Assembly (NCBI GenBank): GCA_036940085.1
Contig: JALLBK010000135.1
Coordinates: 1 to 21,158 of the forward strand
Source of the DNA: Discostella pseudostelligera
Taxonomy: Eukaryota > Bacillariophyta > Thalassiosirophyceae > Thalassiosirales > Thalassiosiraceae
Direction of reading: 5' to 3'
Length of the DNA stretch: 21,158 nt
The position numbers and the translations under genes are program-made. Each line of letters starts with the position of its first letter. The stretch's first letter is position 1. The notes under the pieces were generated by a model. The model was not told where the DNA came from. It searched no databases and saw only the letters and a list, made by a program, of their open reading frames with translations. Of this stretch, positions 10,395-18,635 are shown in pieces.

Positions 10395-13139
10395 TCAACG
10401 GAACTTCATAGCCGAGAAGCTTCTTCGGAAGCTTTTCAGCTTCGCTATGGATTTCCCAGCAGTCTTGGAGCTTGGCGAATCACTTTCTGTTACTGATTTT
10501 CCTTTAGATGATGACAATATATTCGAAAAGGCACCCACATTTCCCGAGGAAATATTCAGTTTCTTGTTATTCGACGATGGCTGTGCTGGAGTAGTACCAC
10601 AGCTAGGAGAACCCTCCGATCGAGCTCGGCTGCATGAACGTTCTCTACCTTCCACCGGTGCTCGGCTGCGTGAACGGTCTCTCCCCTCGCTTGGTGCTCG
10701 GCTGGATGCACGCTCTTTGCCATCCCCCCGTGCTCGGCTACGCGAGCGTTCTCTACTCCCTCGCGATTCGGTAACACCACCACTACTGGACTTGCCAAGT
10801 GTGCGACCTTGTCGTACCGCGGACATGCTTCGACTTCGGGATGTAGTACCAATTGGATCAGCGGTATGTCGCTCTCGAGTACGAGAATCATCCCTCTCAT
10901 GTCGTGCCTTCCTGTCGGCGGCCCTTCTCGTTGAGTTCGACAATGACGACCTGCGAGAATCGATCGATTCAGATCGTGGTACTGGATCAGTACGAGACTC
11001 ATCCCTCTCACGTCGTGCCTGGCTGTCGGTGGCCCTTCGTGATGAGTTTGATAATGATGACCTGCGAGAATCGATAGATTCAGATCGTGGTGCTGGATCA
11101 CTACGTCGATTGCTACCACCGCCAGCACTGCCGTCACCCGCATTGTCGTCACTCTCGTTCGTCTTCGAGGAACTACGTCCTCGCAAACGACTTCGCGATC
11201 TTCGACTCTGCGGCTCATCGCTGTTATTATTTTCGGGCGAACACAATTGAAGTCGATGGCCATACACCTGTTTCTCCTTCCCCGTGGGGTGTAGTCGTAC
11301 GACATAGTATGGACGATTCTTCTTATCATGCTGAAGTTTGAGAACCACCGCTCGAATCTGCTCGCCCTCCGAGGAGGTGTATATGACCTCGTTGCCAATG
11401 GAAAATCCCGTAGAGTTATTGACCGAGGTAGACGTCGCCGGGTCTTCCTTTGGATGTTTTTGCGTGTCGGATCGGTTGATATAGTCTGGAGTTTCATTGA
11501 CAGCAGAGTCTTCGGAAGCTTCTTTCTTCGAGGATGAAGAAGGTATTGCCTGCTCACCGGGTGGACTAGGCTGCTGCTGTTCCTCACCAACAGCATCCGA
11601 CTTGAGCATAAGATGGGCATTGTCGGTCTGCTTCTCATGTCCATCTGCTAACCGTATATCGTAGTATGGCTCGAACAAATCATCAAGATGAACAGAAACT
11701 ATTGTACATTCTTGCACGCCCGCCGCATTTTTGTAATTCAATGTCATGCCCGCTTCGTACAGAGGTACAGTTTTGGAGTTTCCATCCTCGGTCTTTGCTT
11801 CTACCATTCGGACCGTGGGGACAAGAGGCTGTGCCTTTTCCTCCTTCGACTCAGTGGAATCGGAGGATGGAATCGCTGGGGTGGTGGATTCAGATATCTT
11901 TTTGCTGCCCAACTCATTCAAGCTATCCGACAGGTCTGATGTTGAGGATGCAAGCCGTTCTTCCGCCTCAGAAGCGTTCCCCTTGTCTGTAATGGTACTC
12001 TCCTCATGAGTAGAAGAGGAGGATCTCCGTACTAAACGTTGATTATGGCTCTTTGAGCCGCATGTAGAGGATGGCGGACGTTTATTCCGTTCTTTCATTA
12101 ACTGGCTCAATTCCTTGCTCGACAACTCCATCAGTGTCGCTAAGTGAGATTGCTTGACATCCTGTAATTGAGATCCATCGGGAAGGGAGATGGTGAATCT
12201 ATTCGACGGATGCAGGGATCTGATACGGACCTTCGCAATGGTGCCGTCGGGAGAACGGTAGTATGCATCTTGCCCCTCGGTAAACTTAACATTTTCATAT
12301 AGAGAGCTTTCCCCGCCAGGTGATTCTCTCCGCGCCAGCTTCCCGCTATCTGCTACTTCATCTTTCACATTTGATTCATTCGACGATTCGGTCATGGGAT
12401 CAGTATCATTGTCAGACCCAGTACTTTTGGATCCGCCCCCCTCGGCCTCGACTTCCCTGCCCTCGGCCTCCCCGCTACCGCCACTGCCCCTGTCGCTCTC
12501 ACTTCCGCTCTTCCCCTTGCCGTTATTCTCACTACTCCCTCCCGCTTCTTTTTTGACCACGTCCTCCTTCACATGGTTCAATTGCTTCCCATCCGTTTGC
12601 TTCTCCTTTCCATCCCTAAGTTGGATAGTGTAATACGGCACCAGCTTGGCATCATGGTGTACCCCCACAACGGTGACCTTTTCAATACCTCTGTTGGAAC
12701 GGTAGAACGCTCGCTGACCCTTGACAAAGGTTTTTGAGTTCTTCCCCCGAGAAGAGGCTGAATTATTATGTCGGGTGGTAAAGCTTTTGGACCGACACGT
12801 CAGCTCCATGGCCGATCGGAGCAAGCGCGTTGATGCCGACGCCGACGATGATGGCCTACGCTTCTTTTTTCCATCCCCCACTGAATGGAAATTGGTTTGA
12901 GGTGGAAGAGATATCGTACTCGAACTACCCCTGGAATGACCTAGTATCAGAGACACGATATTTTGACGTGGTCGGCGTTTGCATACCACGCCGTCTGCTG
13001 CAGTGCTGGAACTCATTATTTTGGGTGATGGCTTCGACTCACGTGCCTCCCCCCGCCTCTTGTGAGAGGATGCAATAATTAATGTTGGTGACGATCCGGC
13101 TCTCGGCTCAGAATATTGGTTGACCACTCTCTGCTGCAC
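10395..13139 (-). CDS. Four-module 'PYY-x-RL-DG-EKQ' protein with RS-rich tail
   Basis: A single-exon 914-residue protein. Four related segments of about 50 residues occur at about 137-192, 284-334, 459-512 and 578-632. Each has a glycine-aromatic start (GQRAFYR, GQDAYYR, GMTLNYK, GNEVIYT), a central VxVH-type strand, and an end like PYYTIQLRDGKEKQT. The pattern suggests a small beta-barrel of Tudor/SH3 type, but that is my guess. Acidic Ser-rich linkers separate them. Basic clusters (KRRPRQ near 54, KKKRRPS near 91) suggest nuclear import. The tail from about 645 is RS/RD-rich and built from two tandem repeats (37 and 12 residues per unit), like splicing or chromatin-associated SR proteins. 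The C-terminal end is basic (KLKSFRRSFSAMKFR). A second possible start is Met42 (codon at 13014-13016). Confidence 0.75.
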   Translation of the reverse strand: MQQRVVNQYSEPRAGSSPTLIIASSHKRRGEARESKPSPKIMSSSTAADGVVCKRRPRQNIVSLILGHSRGSSSTISLPPQTNFHSVGDGKKKRRPSSSASASTRLLRSAMELTCRSKSFTTRHNNSASSRGKNSKTFVKGQRAFYRSNRGIEKVTVVGVHHDAKLVPYYTIQLRDGKEKQTDGKQLNHVKEDVVKKEAGGSSENNGKGKSGSESDRGSGGSGEAEGREVEAEGGGSKSTGSDNDTDPMTESSNESNVKDEVADSGKLARRESPGGESSLYENVKFTEGQDAYYRSPDGTIAKVRIRSLHPSNRFTISLPDGSQLQDVKQSHLATLMELSSKELSQLMKERNKRPPSSTCGSKSHNQRLVRRSSSSTHEESTITDKGNASEAEERLASSTSDLSDSLNELGSKKISESTTPAIPSSDSTESKEEKAQPLVPTVRMVEAKTEDGNSKTVPLYEAGMTLNYKNAAGVQECTIVSVHLDDLFEPYYDIRLADGHEKQTDNAHLMLKSDAVGEEQQQPSPPGEQAIPSSSSKKEASEDSAVNETPDYINRSDTQKHPKEDPATSTSVNNSTGFSIGNEVIYTSSEGEQIRAVVLKLQHDKKNRPYYVVRLHPTGKEKQVYGHRLQLCSPENNNSDEPQSRRSRSRLRGRSSSKTNESDDNAGDGSAGGGSNRRSDPAPRSESIDSRRSSLSNSSRRATDSQARRERDESRTDPVPRSESIDSRRSSLSNSTRRAADRKARHERDDSRTRERHTADPIGTTSRSRSMSAVRQGRTLGKSSSGGVTESRGSRERSRSRARGDGKERASSRAPSEGRDRSRSRAPVEGRERSCSRARSEGSPSCGTTPAQPSSNNKKLNISSGNVGAFSNILSSSKGKSVTESDSPSSKTAGKSIAKLKSFRRSFSAMKFR
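10624..10767. repeat. 36-bp tandem repeat, four copies, in the RS tail
   Basis: Units start at 10624, 10660, 10696 and 10732, each beginning GCTCGGCT. On the coding (minus) strand each encodes a 12-residue unit of the form RSRSRAPVEGRE. The copies differ at several positions, including amino-acid changes, so they are not a very recent expansion. Confidence 0.9.
10879..11100. repeat. 111-bp tandem duplication in the RS tail
   Basis: Two adjacent units, 10879-10989 and 10990-11100, both begin GTACGAGA and end near CTGGATCA. Each codes for 37 residues including RSESIDSRRSSLSNS. The stretch ACCTGCGAGAATCGAT and the following bases are nearly unchanged between copies, while other parts differ by scattered substitutions. 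Confidence 0.9.
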
Positions 13140-13781
13140 TATCGTCGGAACAACTCCATAGTATCATTTGATCAGACTATCAGATGGGTGGGGGCAACTG
13201 CAACTACCTCGCTCCTGGTTTGAACTCGGGCAATAACTCTACTATCTCAGGATAATTATCTTTAGTTGTCCATCGAGGCCTTTATCCAGCTTTATCCGTA
13301 TCGTTACTGCGTTCCCTGCTTTGACTGAATGTAGACATGCATTAAAAATTTATTATTGGCATGCCGTCGCTGAGTCTCAGAACAGCCCTCACACACGATT
13401 TCCAACGATACAGCCCGCCCCTTCCAGTTGCAGTTGTTTCTTCAACGTCTGGGCCTTGGGACCTGTGCTGAAGCAGCCCACAGCCCGCCACAGCAGCCAA
13501 AGCCCACCTAAGCGAAAGTTTCACGTGGAATCTGAAGTCGAGAATCGTCTGCATGTCTCACCACTCTTGAGAACTCGAGACACGAGAATCGAGAACGGAG
13601 CGAGAACGACGATTGAAAGAAGAGAACGATGAGGCAGGAGCAGCAGGATAGGAAGCAGGAGGCAGAGGCAGAGGCAAGGTGAAGAGTAAATGCGGTTGGG
13701 TTCGGCTTCGTCGTTCAATCATCCAGAAGAACCGAAACTATTGTCGCATAACATTTGCATTAGATACTCCGCTCGACCACC
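13140..13781. promoter_or_regulatory. Divergent intergenic region of the four-module and TraB genes
   Basis: No gene is convincing in these 642 bases. They contain one CACGTGGAAT (13522-13531) matching the unit of the 5003-5116 array, and a purine-rich, GAGA/CAGG-repetitive stretch (about 13565-13685) that could be the 5' UTR of the TraB gene. The short open frames present are low-complexity. Confidence 0.45.
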
Positions 13782-15239
13782 ATGATATTGATTGCAGTCT
13801 TTTTCGTCGTCGATTTGTTGAGTTGGAGTAGATCGAATGCTTTTATGATCAGTACGATGCGTAGAATGTCTCCCGCTGAGTGCAGTGGTACCATCATGAG
13901 AGAGGGTGCTCGCGATAGCGCTGAAATACATGAGAACAAAGAGGAAAACAATATTCTCGGCAGGCGGAGGTTGATTCAAAGCCTACTAGTTTCTTCAACC
14001 TACAAGAGCATCACTTCTCATGCTGCTGGTGACAACTCTGCGGTATTGTCGTCAAATAAACCGCATACAATATCATCCCATGACGTGATGATCAAGGCTA
14101 TCTGTGATCCGACAGTAGAAAGCTATCGTAAGGGACCTAACAGTATCCACATTGTCGGCACAGCTCATATATCTTCTGTATCTTCGCGACTTTCGAGAGA
14201 TGCTGTAAGAGAAACAAAGGTAAGAATATGAACAATCGAAGCATGTATCTTAACATGCAATGTGTATCCTTCTCAACGACCTGCTTACCTTATGTACTAG
14301 CCCGAAGCAGTTTTCCTTGAACTCGATCTACAACGAGTTAGCCGTGCCTTCCGCGATGGACAGATCAACCAACCCACTACCATTCTATTTTTCAGAGGTG
14401 AGAATAAAGAAGGTGGAGGTACAGTCACTTTGGAATCGGCGGTCCTTGCTCCTCAACAGTTAGGGCGGAGATCAACTGGAATATTCCGCTTCTTTGAGAA
14501 ACTTACGATGCAAAATCCAATTCAAGAAATGTATGATGCATTGGAGGATCGTGGAATAACTCCGGGAGAAGAGGTGCGTATGTGAATTGTCATATCTAAC
14601 CCCTTGCTCTGTTGCCATCACAAAATCGTGTACCGCATATTGTGTTGTGCTCATCCTTGTCCAACATACACCACATCCTAGTTCATCACTGCTGTTGAGG
14701 AGGGGGTCAATCATGGATCACTCATCATTTTGGGTGATCGGCAAATGGACATCACAATGCGTCGTCTCGCCAATGCATTAGTATTCCATACGGATCCAAA
14801 ACGATTAGTGGAGGCTGATCGCGTGATTACATCGAAGATGAGAGAGCGTATACCAGAGTTGGCACAGCTGGAACAGGAAGCAGCTAAGCGACGGAAAAAA
14901 GAAATATCTACCGAGGAATTGACTTGGTTTGTTGAGCAAATGAAGACGAAAGAAACCACTGTGGAAATTATGAACGAGATGCGGAAGGCGGTTCCAGAAG
15001 TGTATCAGGCTTTAGTGGGCGAGCGAGACGTATACATGGCTAAAGGAATGGATTCGTTGTTTTCTTCGTTCTTACCTTTAGCGTCATCGCCGTCTCGGTC
15101 GTCATCGCCGTCTCGGTCGTCATCGCGCTCCTCCATTCGGACGATGGTTGCAGTCATCGGTTTAGGGCACATGTCGGGTGTAGGGAACGAACTCGTTAGA
15201 TTAGGATGGAGAAAGTTCAACCCCAATGAATGTTTGTAG
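13782..15239 (+). CDS. TraB/GumN-family protein, probably plastid-targeted
   Basis: Exons are 13782-14219, 14301-14573 and 14682-15239, with introns of 81 and 108 nt; the joined protein has 422 residues. TraB/PrgY/GumN/Tiki-fold signatures are present: GTAH (126-129), a FLELDLQR strand after the first splice, PGEE-F (across the second splice), LGDRQMDITMRR (253-264), ERDVYM (351-356) and GLGH (397-400). The two GxxH motifs are the metal-binding hallmarks in Tiki relatives. Eukaryotic TraB-domain proteins are usually at organelle membranes and their biochemistry is unclear. The N-terminus has a hydrophobic signal segment ending SNA before Phe21, matching the diatom plastid ASAFAP rule, so a chloroplast location is inferred. 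GRRRLIQSLL at 60-69 might be a second, thylakoid-type signal (weak). A Ser/Arg insert (about 374-388) from an 18-bp repeat interrupts the domain before GLGH. Confidence 0.82.
15083..15126 (+). repeat. 18-bp tandem repeat coding a Ser/Arg insert
   Basis: Two identical units of GTCATCGCCGTCTCGGTC (15083-15100 and 15101-15118) plus a partial third. They encode the SSPSRS repeats inside the TraB domain. Identity of the units suggests a recent slippage event, and copy number may vary between strains. Confidence 0.9.
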
Positions 15240-15314
15240 CGGACTGTGACGCTGGCTATGCTCCAATCTGATAAAGGACGCTCTTCAAATTGATCGGGAA
15301 GATTGATGTCTTCG

Positions 15315-16604
15315 TTATTTGTTGCCGGTATTTTTCATCGCTGACCCATCAAGATAGCCCAATGAAGATCCGATCGTTGTTCCGGCCGTAATCCAAATCA
15401 AAGACGTCATCATCATCGGAGGTATTTCAATGGAAGGAACTTCCCCAGCGATACCCAGGGCAATCAAGCCGATTTGCAATGTCGTGTTAACTTTGCTAGT
15501 AAAACTAGCCTGCACTTTCAATGGGGTATTCTGTGGATCCATGATAGCTACGTTGTTGCTATCACTATCATGTTCATTGAGCCTCTTGCTACGTTGTATT
15601 CTGATTGTCTCCTTCCGTACTAGCCAATACACAGATCCAACAATTCCAACATCTCTCGCTATCCACAGCCCGACTAAGAGTCCAGGTAAACTTCCGATAT
15701 ACCACAAAGTCAAACTTAATATGCTGATGAAGAACTTGTCTGCAATCGGGTCTAAGTAGGTACCCAATACTGTGGCGGTGGATGGATATGCCCGTGCTAT
15801 GTGGCCATCGAGAAAGTCGGTAAACCCCATCAGGAGGAACAGAAGTAATGCAGCTTCTGGAGTAGACAGCTGATCTAGGTTTGCAAAAATGGTAGGTGCA
15901 GCGTCCGCCGAAATGTCAATCGTCGAATTTATAGCAGTCTCAACAGGTGGTGTGGATAAATATGAAGCTGCAAGTGTTTCCCCCTCAATGGTACATGACG
16001 TAATGTTACTCTTGCGATTGTAGGATATAAGCATGTACGAAAGGTATGGAGTAGCAATAATACGTGACAGCGTCAGTAGGTTTGGCGGAGACGACAGTTG
16101 TGAAATTATTGCTTTGGTAGCTTGGTGGTTGAGCAGCTTTGTGTCGGTGATAACTGTTCCAGGTTGGTGTTCAGATGAAATTTTCTTTTCGGTGTCCCCC
16201 TCTTCCGTAGAAGGGCCTTTGCTCAACCACCTTCTTTCATTTGTGAAAGTGCGTTTCAGCATGAGGTTGTCCCCTCCACAACTTTGAAGTGCGACGCCAT
16301 GAGTTGACCTGCGATCGATAATTGCATTCGAAGTCCTACGCTCCAAAAAAATCACTGAAAAAACTGCTGGTAATATTGTTGGTCGAGAGTAGTGTTGAGC
16401 TTTCTTTTGGTCGAATGAAGTAACTTGCCACGGAAGCGATGGCACCCTCTGAGTCCAGTAGCTTCGGCTACCGCCATCGAGGCTAATGGTGTCAGGAGTC
16501 CTTTCGTCGGCCAAATTGCAGGGAAAGTCGGTCCAAGCGGAAAGAAGAAAATCATTCCCAGGGCCCAAGGCACGCCGATAAGATCGTGATGTGATCGTAA
16601 TCAT
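15315..16604 (-). CDS. CLS: Cardiolipin synthase (CDP-alcohol phosphatidyltransferase type)
   Basis: A single-exon 429-residue protein. The CDP-alcohol phosphatidyltransferase motif is complete: D263, D266-G267, A270-R271, G281, D285 and D289. Nine residues separate R271 from G281, as in eukaryotic cardiolipin synthases (eight in phosphatidylglycerophosphate synthases). PPNLLTLSRI (173-182) and SFTSKVNTTLQIGLIALG (367-384) are further family signatures. The enzyme condenses CDP-diacylglycerol with phosphatidylglycerol in the mitochondrial inner membrane. About 150 residues before the domain are Arg/Ser-rich and consistent with an organelle presequence, though long. Two inserts (about 196-248 and 336-366) make it larger than usual. 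Several membrane segments are visible (for example 182-194, 250-262, 290-326, 374-388). Phosphatidylglycerophosphate synthase is the main alternative, and I judge it less likely. Confidence 0.85.
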   Translation of the reverse strand: MITITSRSYRRALGPGNDFLLSAWTDFPCNLADERTPDTISLDGGSRSYWTQRVPSLPWQVTSFDQKKAQHYSRPTILPAVFSVIFLERRTSNAIIDRRSTHGVALQSCGGDNLMLKRTFTNERRWLSKGPSTEEGDTEKKISSEHQPGTVITDTKLLNHQATKAIISQLSSPPNLLTLSRIIATPYLSYMLISYNRKSNITSCTIEGETLAASYLSTPPVETAINSTIDISADAAPTIFANLDQLSTPEAALLLFLLMGFTDFLDGHIARAYPSTATVLGTYLDPIADKFFISILSLTLWYIGSLPGLLVGLWIARDVGIVGSVYWLVRKETIRIQRSKRLNEHDSDSNNVAIMDPQNTPLKVQASFTSKVNTTLQIGLIALGIAGEVPSIEIPPMMMTSLIWITAGTTIGSSLGYLDGSAMKNTGNK

Positions 16605-17137
16605 CGGTTGCAGTGGCGATTATAATGGCAATGAAATGATGAATGCGATGTATGAAGTGGAAGGTGGAACGAGTGGATGGAGATGGAGTGTGGAGGCGGG
16701 TGTCAGCCGGGTCGACTGTCGACGGCCGACGGTGCGTGGCTTCGGTGGAAAGTTTCCCGCCAATTCGAACTCATAATTTTCACGTAGGAATTTCATATGA
16801 AAATTCTTCCCGCATTTTAAAATGGTTGCCAATACTCCCGATCATACCAACTAACCTAGGAGTACTACTGTAGCATGTTGCGGCCCCTCTGCTCTAGCTC
16901 TGAACACCACCAATCACCAGCCATGCAATTGTAGATAAGTATCGAGTATCAAGAGAGTTGCATATTGTAGAGCATCGCCGTCTTCGTCGTGCATCGTCGC
17001 GTTTGGTTATTTTACACGTCAATCCGCTTAGCCATCAATCGTTGCCATTGACGTAAATGATATCAAAAGATGTGCAGATTCGGCGCAGTCTCAACAAAAC
17101 AATACAGCTGCACCACGCACCCTGTCAATGAGGGAAA
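16605..17137. promoter_or_regulatory. Intergenic region upstream of cardiolipin synthase
   Basis: No gene is convincing in these 533 bases between the gamma-CA stop and the cardiolipin synthase start, both on the minus strand. They hold an E2F-like site (TTTCCCGCCAA, 16753-16763), a near-palindrome around CATATG (16787-16806) that also matches an element upstream of HMG-CoA reductase, and an inverted repeat ACGTCAAT (17016-17023) / ATTGACGT (17047-17054). They also include the 3' UTR of the gamma-CA gene. Confidence 0.45.
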
Positions 17138-18087
17138 CTACCCCTGTATTGCAGCCTTCCCCTCCCGTTCTAAATCCTCCAAATGCAAATACGTGCTCCC
17201 CACCGGTAAAAATTCAACAGCATGCTCCTTTGCCATTACCCCCCTTCCGATGGCTTTCTGCTTAATCCCAGACTTTTCACTATCAGCAAGCTCGCCCATA
17301 AACTTAATAGGATTTCCGCCCCATCTTCCCCCACTGGGAATACGTGTGTAGGGAGGGACGACCGATCCTGGCTCAAGGATTACATTCGATTCCACCCACG
17401 CCCCCTCGAGGATGGTGCATTTGTCACCAACGTCCACCAAGTCATCGACGCGGCATGAGATGAGAACGGAACCAGATCCAATAGAGCAATAATGACCGAT
17501 GTGAGTTACGGGAGGGAAGCCAGTTTCAAGGACCTTCCCGACCTCTTTCCCCGCCACAACGACACCATGTCCACTAGCGTTAGTATGCGTGCTGCCAGTT
17601 TTTAGAGGGTCGGTCTCTACGGCATTCCTCGAACAGCTGAGGGTGGTCACCACAGCCCCCTCTTGAACATTTGAGAGGAAGCCTATGGTGATGGGAAATC
17701 CGGAGTCGGCTCGAACAACAGCGTTGTACCAAACAGAAGATTCGTCCCAATTAGTAACATTTCCAATTACGGAGGCGGTGGGGGCGATGAAGGTATCGTT
17801 TGTTTGGAACGGTTTCTGGTTCAGAAAGGCCATCGTAGGACGATGGCGTGTGAATACCTATAATAAAAGGGAAATTACCATTAGACATTTAATCATCACC
17901 CGAGAGACGGCAGGCGAATCACATACTGATAGACATGAAAAATTGCGCATGTCAAGGCCCGAACATCCAAACCGCAGTGGTAATTTTTAATCAAACGATG
18001 GAATATTCTTACCTCCAGACCAGACGCATGCTTCAAAGCCGCTCCCGTTTCACGAAGACCGCGTCCAATGATAGCTCTCGTCGCCAT
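17138..18087 (-). CDS. Gamma-carbonic-anhydrase-like protein without zinc ligands
   Basis: Exons are 18087-18013 (MATRAIIGRGLRETGAALKH...) and 17857-17138, with a 155-nt GT-AG intron; the joined protein has 264 residues. The N-terminus, the 'RHRPTM' stretch, the left-handed beta-helix hexapeptides (AP-TASVIGNV, SSVWYNAVVRAD, SNVQEG, IGSGSVLISC) and RIPSGGRWGGNP place it with mitochondrial gamma-CAs, which form a trimeric domain on complex I in plants and algae. The three zinc-binding histidines are replaced: Thr96, Ser153 and Ile158 occupy the positions aligned by spacing to VH, GHSAVLH and its final His. Arg74, Asp76 and Gln90 are kept. An extra segment of about 30 residues (100-140) lies between strands. 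It is therefore likely a structural gamma-CAL-type complex I subunit, not an active anhydrase. Another bacterial-type hexapeptide role is possible but the N-terminus argues against it. Confidence 0.87.
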
Positions 18088-18635
18088 GGTCCATTGGGTG
18101 TGGGGACGGTATGGATGTGGATAGCGGAGGGTCGGTGGAGAGATGGAGAGGATGTGGCGTCGGTGGTGGTGGCGGCGGGCGGGCCGGAGCGGAGCGGATG
18201 CGATCGAGCGGGCGTGAGTTTTCGGGATGATTACCTCCACGTGTCAGGGTGAGTTTGCCGCCAAATATTGGACATAAGTAGAGTCAGTAAATCATATTAT
18301 TAAGTGCATAGAGGGAAGAATAGTCATTACGACAAGCGCCCTTCAACTTTGTGTCCAAAAGTACGCGTTCTCAATGAGAGACAAAGTCCCTTTCAACTTT
18401 CTCATCAACAGAGGAACAAGTATTATTCGGTTGAACGCACGAAACCAAAAATGCGAAACCGGAAGTTGTCAAACTTCTTGGCTTTGGCATGAAAAATTTT
18501 GTGGCGAGCCCAAAATGCAACTTTCGAAGCAATCAAAATCAACACACCCACATCGCACTCTCTTCTTCTCACCATGACGAACACCCGGCGGCTTTCATAG
18601 GACGCCGAAGGTAATACACAAACTATCGAAGAATT
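18088..18635. promoter_or_regulatory. Divergent intergenic region of gamma-CA and the 18636 gene
   Basis: I see no gene in these 548 bases. A GC-rich purine/pyrimidine-skewed block (about 18095-18215) lies next to the gamma-CA start and could be its 5' UTR. A CACGTG (18238-18243) and an E2F-like GCCGCCAAA (about 18257-18265) follow. CCCTTCAACTTT recurs with one extra T 50 bases apart (18339-18350 and 18388-18400). Confidence 0.4.

Noticed and set aside
14398..14403. GTGAGA as a splice donor in the TraB gene
   Set aside because: The frame reads through without a stop to the PGEE motif, the length fits the family, and no matching acceptor is needed.
14578..14583. GTATGT as the second-intron donor in the TraB gene
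   Set aside because: Using it adds four bases and leads to a stop a few codons into the next exon; the donor at 14574 keeps the PGEE-FITAVEEG frame.
17876..17925. A mini-exon inside the gamma-CA intron (TATCAG acceptor and GGTAATTT donor)
   Set aside because: In the phase required by exon 1 it contains a stop (CTC-GGG-TGA); direct joining of the two exons gives the family's N-terminus.
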